Counted from the first letter of the stretch, positions 9,324 through 17,388 are shown. The stretch: 64,000 bases of DNA from CAJBVW01 sp964457335 (GCA_964457335.1 CAYWGD010000011.1:1-64000), one strand, 5' to 3'. Numbers and translations are program-made. Notes: a model not told the origin generated them from the letters alone.

Positions 9324-10934
9324 ATGCGGCCCGACGGTCTCTCCCTGATCCTCCGCTTCCGAGACCTCGTGACGTCGCCCGGGGACACGCTGGCGCTGCA
9401 CCGGCACATCCTCGGTGGGACGCGGAGGCAGCCGCGGGTGTGGTGGGGTTGGTGGAACAAGGCGGGCGAGCGGGCGCCGGCCGAGCTGTTCCAGCACCTG
9501 CAGGGCGTGGCGCACAAGTCCGGGCTGGACGTGTTCCTGTTCGACTCCGGCCGCTCGCGCCTGCACCGGGCGCGGTGCACGGACATCCAATGGAAGGCGG
9601 CCCCGTTCGTGTCTCCCAAGCGCGTGGCCACGCCGGCCTACTACCGGGACCAGCAGTACCTCGCGTGGTTCGAGCTCGCGTCGATCGCCGACGAAGAGGT
9701 CGACGCCGCCGAGCTCGGCCGCTGGTCCTACCACCGGGTGGACGCCTTCTTCGAGGACCGGCCGTCCCGCTTCGACGCCTTCTACGACAAGCAGGTCTCC
9801 TCCGCCGAGGAGCTGCGCCAGCAGGACCGGAGCATCTGGTTCGTGCGGCCCTTCCGCGCGGAGGACCGCACCAACGTCGTGTCGCTGCTCGACGCGCGCA
9901 CGCTCAAGCCGTCCAACTTCCCGACGATCTACGAGCAGCTCGAGGAGGACACGCTGCTCTGGATGTCGGACACCCACTTCAGCGTGGACGACCATCACGC
10001 CTTCCCGCGGCCCGACGGGCAGGTGGAGCGCCCCGGGGAGCGGCCGCTGGAGCTCGCGCTGGAGCGGGAGGTGGGGAGCCGCAAGGTGGGCGGGTTCTTG
10101 ATCTCCGGGGACGTGAGCTGGCGCGCGGAGCCCGAGGAGTTCGCGCAGGCGCGGGAGATGATCTGGCGGCTCCTGGGCCGCCGCTCGCCCTACCGCGTGG
10201 CGCTGTGTCCGGGGAACCACGACATCGCGTTCTCCAGGGACCCCGCGAAGAAGGACGCGCCGATCAAGAACGCGGCGCCCGAGGCGCGGAAGGCCTGGGA
10301 GGAGGAGCTCTGGGCCAAGCTCTTCTACCTGCCGCCGCCGCCCTGCCTCGCGTCCGGGAGGCGCTTTCTCGTCGGGAACGCCGTGCCCGTCGAGATCGCG
10401 TGCCTGAACAGCTCCCACCTCCAGCAGCACCCGAAGCTGTTCCAGGGGCACGGTTGGCTGGGGGACGACCAGCTGGAGTTGGTCGAGCGCGAGATGGGGT
10501 GGGCCGAGCGCCCGCCGCGCGCGGTCCCGTTCCGGGTGGTGATGCTGCACCACCACGTGGTGCCCGTGACACACCGCGAGCTCCCGCGGGCGAACGCCAG
10601 CTACAGCGTGGTGCTCGACGCGGTGGCGCTGCTCCGGTGGTGTGTCCGGCACGGCGTGCGGCTCATCCTGCACGGGCACATGCACCAGCCCCACGTGACG
10701 CGCCTCTCGATGCGGGACGAGGCGGGCGAGTGGCACACGATCACCATCGCCGCGATGGGGAGCACGGGCGTCGAGCCCAACCACGTGGGCGAGGTGGCGA
10801 AGAACACCTTCGGGCTGTTGCGCTTCGGGGACGAGGCGGTGGACATCACGTTCCACACGGTGCACCGCACCAACCCGAGCGAAGAGCTGAAGAACCTCGC
10901 GGTCCGGGTGTCCTACCGGGAGGAGGCGCGGTGA
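9324..10934 (+). CDS. Calcineurin-like metallophosphoesterase with unrecognised N-terminal domain
   Basis: 536 residues. The C-terminal half has the full metallophosphoesterase set: SDTHF (about residue 215), SGDVSW, GNHD and HGHMHQPH, so it is expected to bind two metal ions and hydrolyse a phosphoester. The first ~200 residues are Trp- and Arg-rich (WWGWW near residue 34, then FDSGRSRLHRARCTDIQW) and are not recognised; they may sense or bind a ligand. No signal peptide or membrane helix is seen, so it is cytoplasmic. The ATG is preceded by GGAG. The stop codon overlaps the next gene's GTG start (GTGA), indicating translational coupling to the HAD hydrolase. Confidence 0.85.
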   Translation: MRPDGLSLILRFRDLVTSPGDTLALHRHILGGTRRQPRVWWGWWNKAGERAPAELFQHLQGVAHKSGLDVFLFDSGRSRLHRARCTDIQWKAAPFVSPKRVATPAYYRDQQYLAWFELASIADEEVDAAELGRWSYHRVDAFFEDRPSRFDAFYDKQVSSAEELRQQDRSIWFVRPFRAEDRTNVVSLLDARTLKPSNFPTIYEQLEEDTLLWMSDTHFSVDDHHAFPRPDGQVERPGERPLELALEREVGSRKVGGFLISGDVSWRAEPEEFAQAREMIWRLLGRRSPYRVALCPGNHDIAFSRDPAKKDAPIKNAAPEARKAWEEELWAKLFYLPPPPCLASGRRFLVGNAVPVEIACLNSSHLQQHPKLFQGHGWLGDDQLELVEREMGWAERPPRAVPFRVVMLHHHVVPVTHRELPRANASYSVVLDAVALLRWCVRHGVRLILHGHMHQPHVTRLSMRDEAGEWHTITIAAMGSTGVEPNHVGEVAKNTFGLLRFGDEAVDITFHTVHRTNPSEELKNLAVRVSYREEAR

Positions 10935-11806
10935 GGCTCCTCGTCACCGATCTCGACAACACGCTCTACGATTGGGTGACACCCTTCGCGCGCGCCATCC
11001 GCGCGATGGTCCGGGAGCTCGCGGCCCTGGTCCCGTCGAGCGAGGACACGCTCTACGACGAGCTGAAGCTCGTGCACCGCCGGCACCACAACTCGGAGCA
11101 CCCGTTCGCGTGTTTCGAGCTCCCGTCGGTGCGGCGCGCGTTCCCCGGGGCGTCGCCGGCGGAGCTGCTCGTGGCGCTGGAGCGGCCGCTCGCCGCGTTC
11201 GACACCGCGCGCGCCACCTGGCTCCAGCTCTACGAGGGCGTGGACGACACACTGGCGGAGCTGCGGGCGCACGGCACCGTGGTGGTGGGGCACACCGAGG
11301 CCATCGGGCCGATCGCGCGGCAGCGGCTGCGGCGGCTCGGGATCGAGCACCACCTCGCGGGTGTGTACTGCCTGGAGAGCCGGCTCGAGCCGCACCCTTC
11401 ACCGGCGTGGCAGGACAAGGGCGGGGTGCCGCTCCACGTGGTGCCGCGCGAGGATCGGAAGCCCAACCCGGCGCTGTTGCGTGACATCTGCGCGTCGGAG
11501 TGCGCGCGCGTGGAGGAGGCGGTCTACGTGGGGGACAGCCTCGTGCGCGACATGTACATGGCGCGGCGCGCGGGGGTGTGCGCGGTGTGGGCGCGCTACG
11601 GCCGGAGTTACACCGACGAGGATTGGGCCACGGTGGTGCGTGTGTCGCACTGGACGGCGGAGGACGTGCGCCGCGAGGCCCGGCTGCGCGCCACGGCGGC
11701 GGGGACCGCGCCGGACTACGCCGTCGACAGCTTCGGGGAGCTCGTGGGGATCGTGCCGGCGGTGACACGGCCGGCGCGACGGCGGGCGCGCAAGGTCGCG
11801 GGGTAG
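10931..11806 (+). CDS. HAD-superfamily hydrolase
   Basis: 291 residues. HAD motif I is VTDLDNTLYDW at the N-terminus, motif II VVGHTE, a motif III lysine sits in REDRKPNP, and motif IV is YVGDSLVRDM. A predicted helical cap domain separates motifs I and II. A phosphatase acting on a small molecule or protein is likely; the substrate is unknown. The GTG start sits inside the stop of the metallophosphoesterase gene (GTGA) with GGAGG upstream, so the two are made together and may act successively on one phosphorylated substrate. The basic tail ends RRRARKVAG. Confidence 0.85.
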   Translation: MRLLVTDLDNTLYDWVTPFARAIRAMVRELAALVPSSEDTLYDELKLVHRRHHNSEHPFACFELPSVRRAFPGASPAELLVALERPLAAFDTARATWLQLYEGVDDTLAELRAHGTVVVGHTEAIGPIARQRLRRLGIEHHLAGVYCLESRLEPHPSPAWQDKGGVPLHVVPREDRKPNPALLRDICASECARVEEAVYVGDSLVRDMYMARRAGVCAVWARYGRSYTDEDWATVVRVSHWTAEDVRREARLRATAAGTAPDYAVDSFGELVGIVPAVTRPARRRARKVAG

Positions 11807-11838
11807 GGGGGCGGGGCCCACGGGCGACTGCGCTCGCG

Positions 11839-12080
11839 GTGTCGCGCTCGGCCAGGACGCGACGCAACTGGACCAGGTGTCGAGGTCCTCGCTGCTTGTG
11901 TCGCGCCTTCAGCCCTGGAGGCGACGCAAGTCGACCGGATGTCGAGGTCCTCGCTGCTTGTGTCGCGGTTTCGGGCGAAAGGGCGACGCAGGTCGGCGAG
12001 ATGTCGAGGTCCTGGCAGGTTGTGTCGCGGTTCGGGCGAAAGGGCGACGCTGGTCGGCGAGATGTCGAGGTCTCCGCGTG
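11839..12080. repeat. 62-bp tandem repeat array (about four units)
   Basis: Units begin with TGTCGAGGT at 11878, 11940, 12002 and 12063 (spacing 62, 62 and 61 bp), preceded by a partial unit from 11839. Each unit contains TGTCGCG and GCGACGC as inverted arms around a variable centre, so each can form a hairpin; two units contain TTCGGGCGAA in the loop. The array fills the 304-bp convergent spacer between the HAD gene and the membrane operon, which holds no gene. Confidence 0.88.
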
Positions 12081-12082
12081 TT

Positions 12083-12114
12083 GTGACGCCGCCGTCCCAA
12101 ACCGGCGGCGTCAC
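12083..12114. terminator. Strong 12-bp hairpin between convergent genes
   Basis: GTGACGCCGCCG (12083-12094) and CGGCGGCGTCAC (12103-12114) form a perfect stem with an 8-nt loop. It closes the 62-bp tandem array and overlaps the stop codon of the small membrane protein on the minus strand. It is placed as a bidirectional terminator, but no U-run follows, so any activity would depend on stem strength or Rho. Confidence 0.55.
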
Positions 12115-12434
12115 ATGTCGGAGAGCCCGACGAGCACGACGCCCCAGCAGGCGCCGTTGAGCAGGAAGACGACCCCGGCGGTGACCGCGAGGCCCCACAC
12201 GGTGCGCTTCTTCCCCTGGCGCATGGACCAGAACAGGAGCGGGAGCACCACGAGGAGCTGCGTGAGCCCCGGCGCCATCAAGGCCGCTTCGCTCCCGCTC
12301 ACGCCGAGGGCGCCCAGGAGCGCGGCGACGCCGGAGGTCACGACCACCGCGGCCACCCCCAGGCCGATGCCCACCCACCAGCTCCCCTCGTCGACGGCCG
12401 GGGCCGTGAAGGGATCGATCATCGGATCGCTCAT
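12111..12434 (-). CDS. Small membrane protein, last gene of the Tes-like/Lgt-like operon
   Basis: 107 residues, no recognised family. Three hydrophobic segments are visible: one after SWWVGIG, one around TQLLVVLPLLFWSM, and one near the C-terminus (LAVTAGVVFLLNGACWGVVLV), with a basic loop QGKKR between the last two. The N-terminal ~18 residues are acidic and soluble. Its ATG overlaps the stop of the radical SAM gene (ATGA), so it is translationally coupled and probably an accessory membrane subunit. The stop lies inside the strong hairpin at 12083-12114. Confidence 0.8.
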   Translation of the reverse strand: MSDPMIDPFTAPAVDEGSWWVGIGLGVAAVVVTSGVAALLGALGVSGSEAALMAPGLTQLLVVLPLLFWSMRQGKKRTVWGLAVTAGVVFLLNGACWGVVLVGLSDM

Positions 12435-13882
12435 GGCTCCCTCATGCGGGCGTAGCTCGCGTCGAGCTCGTCGCGGATGCGCGCGAGCTTCTTCGCGTTC
12501 TCGTCCCGGTAGAACAGGTTGAAGGTGTCGAAGGGGATGAGCGTGCCGTCGGGCTGCGCGATGTGGACACAGCTCTTCTTCACCGCGCGCAGATCGAAGC
12601 TGTGCGCGTCGATGAACTGCATGATGAGCACGCGGAACACGTTGTCGTAGCGGAGCTCCGGCGGGGCCTGCACCTGCGGGAGGCAACACAACAGATCCGA
12701 GAGGCAATTGGCCTGCGACTCGGGCGAGTGGTTGGTCGCGAAGAGCTTGAAGATGTGCTCCCGCACCTGGGGATCGCGCTCGAACACGATGGTGTTGCGC
12801 GTGCCCTCGATGTACACGCTCGGGTCGAAGAGCCCGGTGAGCGGCTGGACGGTGTCACCCAGCTTCAGCGCGTAGGCCATCGCGAGGCAGTCGGGGTTGC
12901 AGGGCACCGGCACGATGTCCCTGGCCGCGAACACCTTCGACTGGTCTGCGATGCGGCGGCGCACCTCGGAGAGCGTGATGCGGTCGCGCAGCGGATCGAA
13001 GTCCTCGTGGCGGCCGGCGACCTGCACCGGCTGGAAGGTGACACCCCGCACGCAGGGGCGGGTGAGCGCGAAGTCGATGATCTCGCCGAGCTCGTGGTCG
13101 TTGAGGCCCCGCTTCACGGTGACGACCAGCGTGGTGGACACACCCGCGGCGTCCAACGCATCCAGAGCGCGGAGGCGGATGTCGCGCAGGTCCTGGCCTC
13201 GCAGGGCCTGGTGGACCTCGCCGCGCAGCGAGTCGAATTGGAGGTAGATCTCGAAGCCCGGCGCGTAGCTTGCCAGGCGCTGGGCGAAGCCGGCCTCGCG
13301 CGCGATGCGGATGCCGTTCGTGTTCACCATCAGGTGCTTGATGGGGCGGGCGCGCGCGGCGTCGAGGATGGCCCAGAAGTCGGGGTGGATGGTGGGCTCG
13401 CCGCCCGAGATCTGCACCACGTCGGGCTCGCCCTCGTTGGCGACGACGGCGTCCAACATCGCCTCGATCTCGGCGAGGCTGCGTTGGGACTTGCGGTGGG
13501 TGCCGCTGTCCGCGTAGCAGATGGGGCAGGTGAGGTTGCAGCGGTCCGTCACCTCGATGAGCGAGAGGCAGGAGTGCTGCATGTGCTCGGGGCAGAGCCC
13601 GCAGTCGTAGGGGCAGCCGTACTTCACCGGGGTGTTGAAGCGCCGCGGCATCTCCGGCTTCTTGACGTACACCTCGCGGCAGAGGCGGTAGTACGCGGGG
13701 TCGTCGGCGAGCAGCACGCGCTCGCGTCCGTGCACGGGGCACCACTTGTCGAGCACCACCTTGTCGTCGCCGATGACGATCTTGCCCTCGACGCGGCGGA
13801 GGCAGGTGGAGCAGACGGACACGGCGGTGTCGTAGAAGAGGTACGGGCGGACGCGCGTGCCGGAGGTACCCGGGGTGTTCAA
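12431..13882 (-). CDS. Radical SAM protein of the tetraether lipid synthase-like (Tes/MJ0619, COG1964) family
   Basis: 483 residues from the TTG start. The Cys pattern matches archaeal tetraether lipid synthase: CSTC (24-27) and CPVH (48-51) for a rubredoxin-like site, CPYDCGLC (90-97), HSC (105), then the radical SAM motif CNLTCPIC (115-122), with SGGEP downstream and further cysteines in CNPDC and CLSDLLCC for auxiliary clusters. Family members join unactivated lipid carbons or methylate pterins; activity here is inference. The TTG is preferred because GGAG lies 7 nt upstream and it overlaps the preceding stop (TTGA); an ATG at 13918 is the alternative. Two Lgt-like membrane proteins precede it and a small membrane protein follows. 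Confidence 0.8.
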   Translation of the reverse strand: MNTPGTSGTRVRPYLFYDTAVSVCSTCLRRVEGKIVIGDDKVVLDKWCPVHGRERVLLADDPAYYRLCREVYVKKPEMPRRFNTPVKYGCPYDCGLCPEHMQHSCLSLIEVTDRCNLTCPICYADSGTHRKSQRSLAEIEAMLDAVVANEGEPDVVQISGGEPTIHPDFWAILDAARARPIKHLMVNTNGIRIAREAGFAQRLASYAPGFEIYLQFDSLRGEVHQALRGQDLRDIRLRALDALDAAGVSTTLVVTVKRGLNDHELGEIIDFALTRPCVRGVTFQPVQVAGRHEDFDPLRDRITLSEVRRRIADQSKVFAARDIVPVPCNPDCLAMAYALKLGDTVQPLTGLFDPSVYIEGTRNTIVFERDPQVREHIFKLFATNHSPESQANCLSDLLCCLPQVQAPPELRYDNVFRVLIMQFIDAHSFDLRAVKKSCVHIAQPDGTLIPFDTFNLFYRDENAKKLARIRDELDASYARMREP

Positions 13883-14646
13883 GCGTTTCTCCGGAGGAGA
13901 CGGGCGGCAGCGTAGCACGCGCCCAGGAGCGCGACGGCCTGGATGGGGGTCACGCCGACGGGGAGGAGGTCGGGGACGGGGAGGAGCGGATCGGGTCCGA
14001 ACGGGGCCTTCCAGAAGTCGACCACGAAGCGGAAGCCGAGGTAGGCGCCCATGAAGCGGAGGAAGCGGTCGCCGTCGCGGCGGGCGGGGAGGCGGTCCAG
14101 CGCCGCGCAGAGCGCGAGGAAGGCGACCTCGTAGAGCTGCGTGGGGTGGCGCGGGCCGTCGCCGGCGTCGAGCGCCCAGGGGACCGACGCCAGGTGGCCG
14201 CCGGTGTGGTCCCCGGGGCCCGCGAAGTGACAGCCGAGCCGGCCGATGGCGAGGCCCACGATCAGCGGGAGGACGAGCAGATCGCCGGTGGAGCGGGCGA
14301 GGCCGATGCGTCGCTTGGCGATCTCCACGCCGAGCCAGCCGCCCGAGAAACCGCCCACGATGGTCTTCCCGCCGAACAAGCCCGCCAGATCGGGGGGGCG
14401 TTGCGGGGGGGCGGAGCCCCCCTGCCCCAAGAGCATCGAGACCTGCTCGATCACGTAGGAGTGGTACTGGGCGAGGTCGAGCAGCTTGGAGCCGAGCGCC
14501 GCCCCGAGCACGGCGCCAACGAGGACCCAGCCGCCGTCGGGGTGATCGGTGGGGTGGCCGTGGCGCGCGCGGAGGTGGCGGAAGAGCGCGAAGCCGACGG
14601 TGTAGGACGCCGCCTCGAACAGGACGTGGAGCTGGACGCTGTTCAT
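13879..14646 (-). CDS. Lgt-like (prolipoprotein diacylglyceryl transferase family) membrane protein, carries an in-frame repeat
   Basis: 255 residues, several membrane helices. Lgt family signatures are visible: GGKTIVGGFSGGWLG, GRLGCHFAGPGDHTG in place of the usual GR.GN..NGE, and HPTQLYE. The Asn-to-Cys change in the signature marks a divergent Lgt-like subgroup, so classical diacylglyceryl transfer is not assured. A dispersed palindromic repeat (14391-14431) is read in-frame as GQGGSAPPQRPP just before the conserved GGKTIVGG. The start lies 15 bp after the stop of the second Lgt-like gene, and the stop overlaps the TTG start of the radical SAM gene, so this is one operon. Confidence 0.82.
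   Translation of the reverse strand: MNSVQLHVLFEAASYTVGFALFRHLRARHGHPTDHPDGGWVLVGAVLGAALGSKLLDLAQYHSYVIEQVSMLLGQGGSAPPQRPPDLAGLFGGKTIVGGFSGGWLGVEIAKRRIGLARSTGDLLVLPLIVGLAIGRLGCHFAGPGDHTGGHLASVPWALDAGDGPRHPTQLYEVAFLALCAALDRLPARRDGDRFLRFMGAYLGFRFVVDFWKAPFGPDPLLPVPDLLPVGVTPIQAVALLGACYAAARLLRRNA
14391..14431 (-). repeat. Dispersed GC palindromic element, short form, in-frame inside Lgt-like gene (copy 4)
   Basis: On the plus strand it runs CGGGGGGGCGTTGC, stem GGGGGGGCGGAGCCCCCC, then TGCCCCAAG. Only one base of the stem side departs from the family form (T in CCTGCCCC). Translated on the minus strand it gives GQGGSAPPQRPP and keeps the reading frame of the host gene. Confidence 0.92.
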
Positions 14647-14661
14647 GCGGGCGTCAGCGGG

Positions 14662-15390
14662 TCACGCGGCCGCGGGGCGGAGGCGGGCGCGGACGAGCGT
14701 GGCGCCGAAGCCGACGATCGCGAGCGCGCAGACGACCTGGACCGCGGTGAGCGGGCCGACGCGCCAGCCGGCGTCGCCGCGCAAAGGCTCGAGCACGAAG
14801 CGGATGGCCGCGTAGCCGACGAGCGCGAGGCGGAAGAGGTGGCCGGCGGGGCGCGGGGTGGCGCGGGTGACCCAGAGGGCGGCGGCGAGCGTGAGGTCGA
14901 GGGCGGCCTCGTAGAGCTGGGCGGGGTGGTGGCCGCCGATGGCAAACGGTGAGTCGGTCGCGATGCCGCCACAGCAGCCGTGGAGCCAGCAGCCGACGCG
15001 GCCGACGCCCTGGGCGAGGGGGAGGGAGACGGCGAAGGCGTCGCCGGTGGAGTGGCGCACGCCGACCAGGCGCTTGGCGGCCTCGACGCCGAGGTAGCCG
15101 CCGGCGATGCCGCCAACGACGGTCTTGCCGGTGAGATCGCCGTCGAGCGCGGCGTAGCCGAGGCGGACGAGCTCGGCGGGGGCCACGAACAGCGCCATGC
15201 CGAGCTTGCTCCCGACGAGCCCGCCGACGAGCGCCGCGAAGCCGATGATCGCGTGCCCGGGCGTGCGGTCGTAGCCCAGGCGCGCCACCTCGCGACGGCG
15301 CACCAGCGCGGCGAGCACGATCCCCAGCGCCACGAGCACGCCGTAGCTGGGCACATCGACGCTTCCGAGCGAGAAGAGGACCGGTCGCAC
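14662..15390 (-). CDS. Lgt-like (prolipoprotein diacylglyceryl transferase family) membrane protein
   Basis: 242 residues with an N-terminal LFSLGSVDVPSYGVLVALG and several further hydrophobic helices. Lgt signatures are GKTVVGGIAGGYLG, GRVGCWLHGCCGG (Cys-rich variant of the Lgt signature) and HPAQLYE. It is a paralogue of the next gene, lacking the inserted repeat at the equivalent position. It is the first gene of the four-gene operon. The GTG start lies 6 nt downstream of TACACT with no Shine-Dalgarno, so the transcript is probably leaderless. A lipid-handling role with the Tes-like enzyme is inferred from context; standard Lgt function is also possible. Confidence 0.85.
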   Translation of the reverse strand: MRPVLFSLGSVDVPSYGVLVALGIVLAALVRRREVARLGYDRTPGHAIIGFAALVGGLVGSKLGMALFVAPAELVRLGYAALDGDLTGKTVVGGIAGGYLGVEAAKRLVGVRHSTGDAFAVSLPLAQGVGRVGCWLHGCCGGIATDSPFAIGGHHPAQLYEAALDLTLAAALWVTRATPRPAGHLFRLALVGYAAIRFVLEPLRGDAGWRVGPLTAVQVVCALAIVGFGATLVRARLRPAAA

Positions 15391-15395
15391 CGTGG

Positions 15396-15402
15396 TAGTG
15401 TA
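15396..15402. promoter_or_regulatory. Overlapping divergent -10 boxes
   Basis: On the minus strand TACACT (15402-15397) sits 6 nt before the GTG of the Lgt-like operon. On the plus strand TAGTGT (15396-15401) precedes the outer-membrane protein gene by 27 nt, leaving a short leader that contains GGAG. The two boxes overlap, so the divergent promoters should compete. No -35 was assigned. Confidence 0.5.
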
Positions 15403-15428
15403 CGCGCCTCGCGGAGCCCGGAGTCCCG

Positions 15429-16052
15429 ATGTCGCCTTTCCGCCGTGTCGTCCAGGCTCTCACCGTGGTCGTGTCGGCCTACTACGCGTTGTGGGCCTGC
15501 GCGCCGGCCGCGACGCTGCGCCCGATGACGCTGGACGTGGGCGAGCACGAGTTCGGGCTCGGGGCGGCGGTCACGGGCCCCACGGGGGATGGCACGGGCT
15601 GCGGCACGGAGCTCCTGGTGTGCCAGGGCGGGCTCAACGGCCAGCTCTGGTACCAGCACCGCTTCGGAGAGCGCTTCAGCCTGGGTGGCACGATCTTCGG
15701 CGGGCAGTCGAGCTTCGTGGGCGCGGGCGTGCAGGCGCGCTTCCACTGGGTGGAGACCGACCGCTTCCGCTTCGGGACGGACCTCGAGGGCGGCTGGTTG
15801 TGGGCGGCGGCGGGGCTGCCCGTGTCGTTCAAGCTGCTCGACGCGCACGACCTGTGGCTCTACTCGGGGCCGTCGTTCGGCTTCCGGTCGATGCAACCGT
15901 TGCGCGTGCCGCTGGGCGTCGCGTGGGGGATCCAGGACGGGCTCTGGGCGCAGGCGGAGTTCGCGTGGGGCATGGACCCGCTCGCGGAGCCGATTGACGT
16001 GAACGCGTCGGGCTTCTGGATGGGATCGCTCGCGGCGAGCGTGCGGTTCTGA
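15429..16052 (+). CDS. Outer-membrane beta-barrel protein (possible lipoprotein)
   Basis: 207 residues. The N-terminus (MSPFRRVVQ, hydrophobic segment, LWACAPA) looks like a signal peptide with a lipobox-like LWAC. The rest alternates hydrophobic and polar residues with many Gly and aromatic residues and ends in SVRF, as in small beta-barrels whose last residue is aromatic. No specific family was recognised. ATG preceded by CGGAG. It is divergent from the Lgt-like operon with overlapping promoter boxes, which suggests, but does not prove, a related envelope role. Confidence 0.75.
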   Translation: MSPFRRVVQALTVVVSAYYALWACAPAATLRPMTLDVGEHEFGLGAAVTGPTGDGTGCGTELLVCQGGLNGQLWYQHRFGERFSLGGTIFGGQSSFVGAGVQARFHWVETDRFRFGTDLEGGWLWAAAGLPVSFKLLDAHDLWLYSGPSFGFRSMQPLRVPLGVAWGIQDGLWAQAEFAWGMDPLAEPIDVNASGFWMGSLAASVRF

Positions 16053-16116
16053 GCCCCTGGCGCGCGGGGTTCGCGATGCGGCCCGGCGTGACTACCAGAG
16101 ACGAAAGGAGGTGCGC

Positions 16117-16434
16117 ATGGGCCGGGGAGCGGGGGACGTCCCGCCCGAGATGCTCGAGGGCACGGGCGGGGAGCTCGACGACGCGGAGACCATCGCGCGG
16201 CACGCGGACCGTGTCGCGGACACGATCCACCGGGTGATGGGCACGGAGCCGGTCCCCGCCTGGGAAGACGCGGAGCCGGAGCGCGGCTCCGAGCGGGATC
16301 GCGGGGAGCGGGGCCCCGCCGCCCGGGCGGTCCGCGCGGCGGTGGAGCGGCGCGTGGCGCAGCAGGACCCGGAGCGGTGGCGGCGCGAGGAGCGCCGGAC
16401 GGCGCCATTCGTGTACGAGCGGAGCGGGGTGTAG
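16117..16434 (+). CDS. Small hypothetical protein, Arg/Glu-rich
   Basis: 105 residues, unrecognised. It starts MGRGAGDVPPEML and is dominated by Arg, Glu and Ala with likely helices and no signal peptide or membrane segment. The start is well supported by AAAGGAGGTG, a near-perfect Shine-Dalgarno, ending 4 nt before the ATG at 16117 (a GTG at 16111 would lie inside that site). It is convergent with the PEGA-domain gene ending at 16443. Confidence 0.7.
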   Translation: MGRGAGDVPPEMLEGTGGELDDAETIARHADRVADTIHRVMGTEPVPAWEDAEPERGSERDRGERGPAARAVRAAVERRVAQQDPERWRREERRTAPFVYERSGV

Positions 16435-16442
16435 TCGAACCT

Positions 16443-17372
16443 TCAGCCCGGCCCGAGCCGCCGCAGCTGGGCGTCGTAGGTCGCGGTCACGAGCTTCCCG
16501 GCTTCGTCCAGCGTGACGAGCCGCGCGACGGCGACGTTCTTGCGCGCGCACCACGCGGAGAGGAGCTCCTTGACCTCCTTGGGGAGGGTGTGGGTCGCGA
16601 AGGCCTCGCGGATGCGCGCGCGGACCCAGCTCGCGTCGTCCGCGGGCGAGAAGGCGGCGCTGACGGCGCGCGTGCGGCCGGCGAGCACCAACACGTCGCG
16701 CTTCCAGGTGCGGATCTTGCCGGCGTGGCTCGCGGTGACGCGGTGGGTGCCGGGGAAGACCTGCACCTCGAGCGCGCGCGCGCCGAGCTCGACGCCGTCG
16801 AGGTACCAGGTGGCGCCGTCGGGGGGCTCGTCGAAGCGCAGCGTGGCGGTGCCCTCGCCGACGAGGCGGTCGAGCACGGCGTAGTAGGGTTTCGCGGCGG
16901 GATCCTCGACCAGCAGCGTCACGGAGCGGTTCCACGCGACGGCGGCGGCCTGGCGGAAGTCGGCCTCGGGGTCCTCGCCGCGCTTGATGGCGACGGCGCC
17001 GCGCAGGTAGGCGAGGTCGAAGAGGCGCTGGGGGTCGGCGGTGCCGGACCAGCGGGCCAGGGCGTCCGCGGCGTCGTCGAGCGCGCGCGCGGCGTCGTCG
17101 GCGCGGCCGGCGGCCCAGCCGGCGCGCGCCCGGTCCATCGCCGCGTCGAAGCGCGCGCCCAGGCTCTCGCCGTCCTCCCACTCGCCGCCGTCGCGCTCGA
17201 GCAGCTGGTCGAGCGGCAGGATGGCGCGCCCCGCCTGCCCCGGGAGGAGCTCGATCGAGTACGCCATCTGGGCGCAGGGCTGGTCGTCGTGGCACACCAC
17301 GAGGTCCACGCGGGTCTCCCCGGGGGGCACGTCCGACACGACACCGGCGAGCGCGAGCGGGATCCACAACAT
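16443..17372 (-). CDS. PEGA-domain envelope protein, paralogue 1 (short form)
   Basis: 309 residues with an N-terminal signal (MLWIPLALAGVVS). The conserved start of this local family, VPPGETRVDLVVC..D.PC, is followed by a helical region, then a PEGA-like beta domain (PDGATWYLDGVELG, then PGTHRVTASHAGK, about residues 190-240), then a ~70-residue helical tail. It lacks the C-terminal barrel of the adjacent divergent paralogue. Start codons of the two paralogues are only 22 bp apart. PEGA domains are surface or periplasmic binding modules; the ligand is unknown. Confidence 0.75.
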   Translation of the reverse strand: MLWIPLALAGVVSDVPPGETRVDLVVCHDDQPCAQMAYSIELLPGQAGRAILPLDQLLERDGGEWEDGESLGARFDAAMDRARAGWAAGRADDAARALDDAADALARWSGTADPQRLFDLAYLRGAVAIKRGEDPEADFRQAAAVAWNRSVTLLVEDPAAKPYYAVLDRLVGEGTATLRFDEPPDGATWYLDGVELGARALEVQVFPGTHRVTASHAGKIRTWKRDVLVLAGRTRAVSAAFSPADDASWVRARIREAFATHTLPKEVKELLSAWCARKNVAVARLVTLDEAGKLVTATYDAQLRRLGPG

Positions 17373-17382
17373 CGTCGCGCGG

Positions 17383-17388
17383 TAGCAT
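17383..17388 (+). promoter_or_regulatory. -10 box TAGCAT, leaderless start
   Basis: TAGCAT ends 6 nt before the ATG at 17395. No Shine-Dalgarno fits in the 22 bp between the two divergent start codons, so transcription of the plus-strand gene probably begins at the start codon. Confidence 0.45.
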
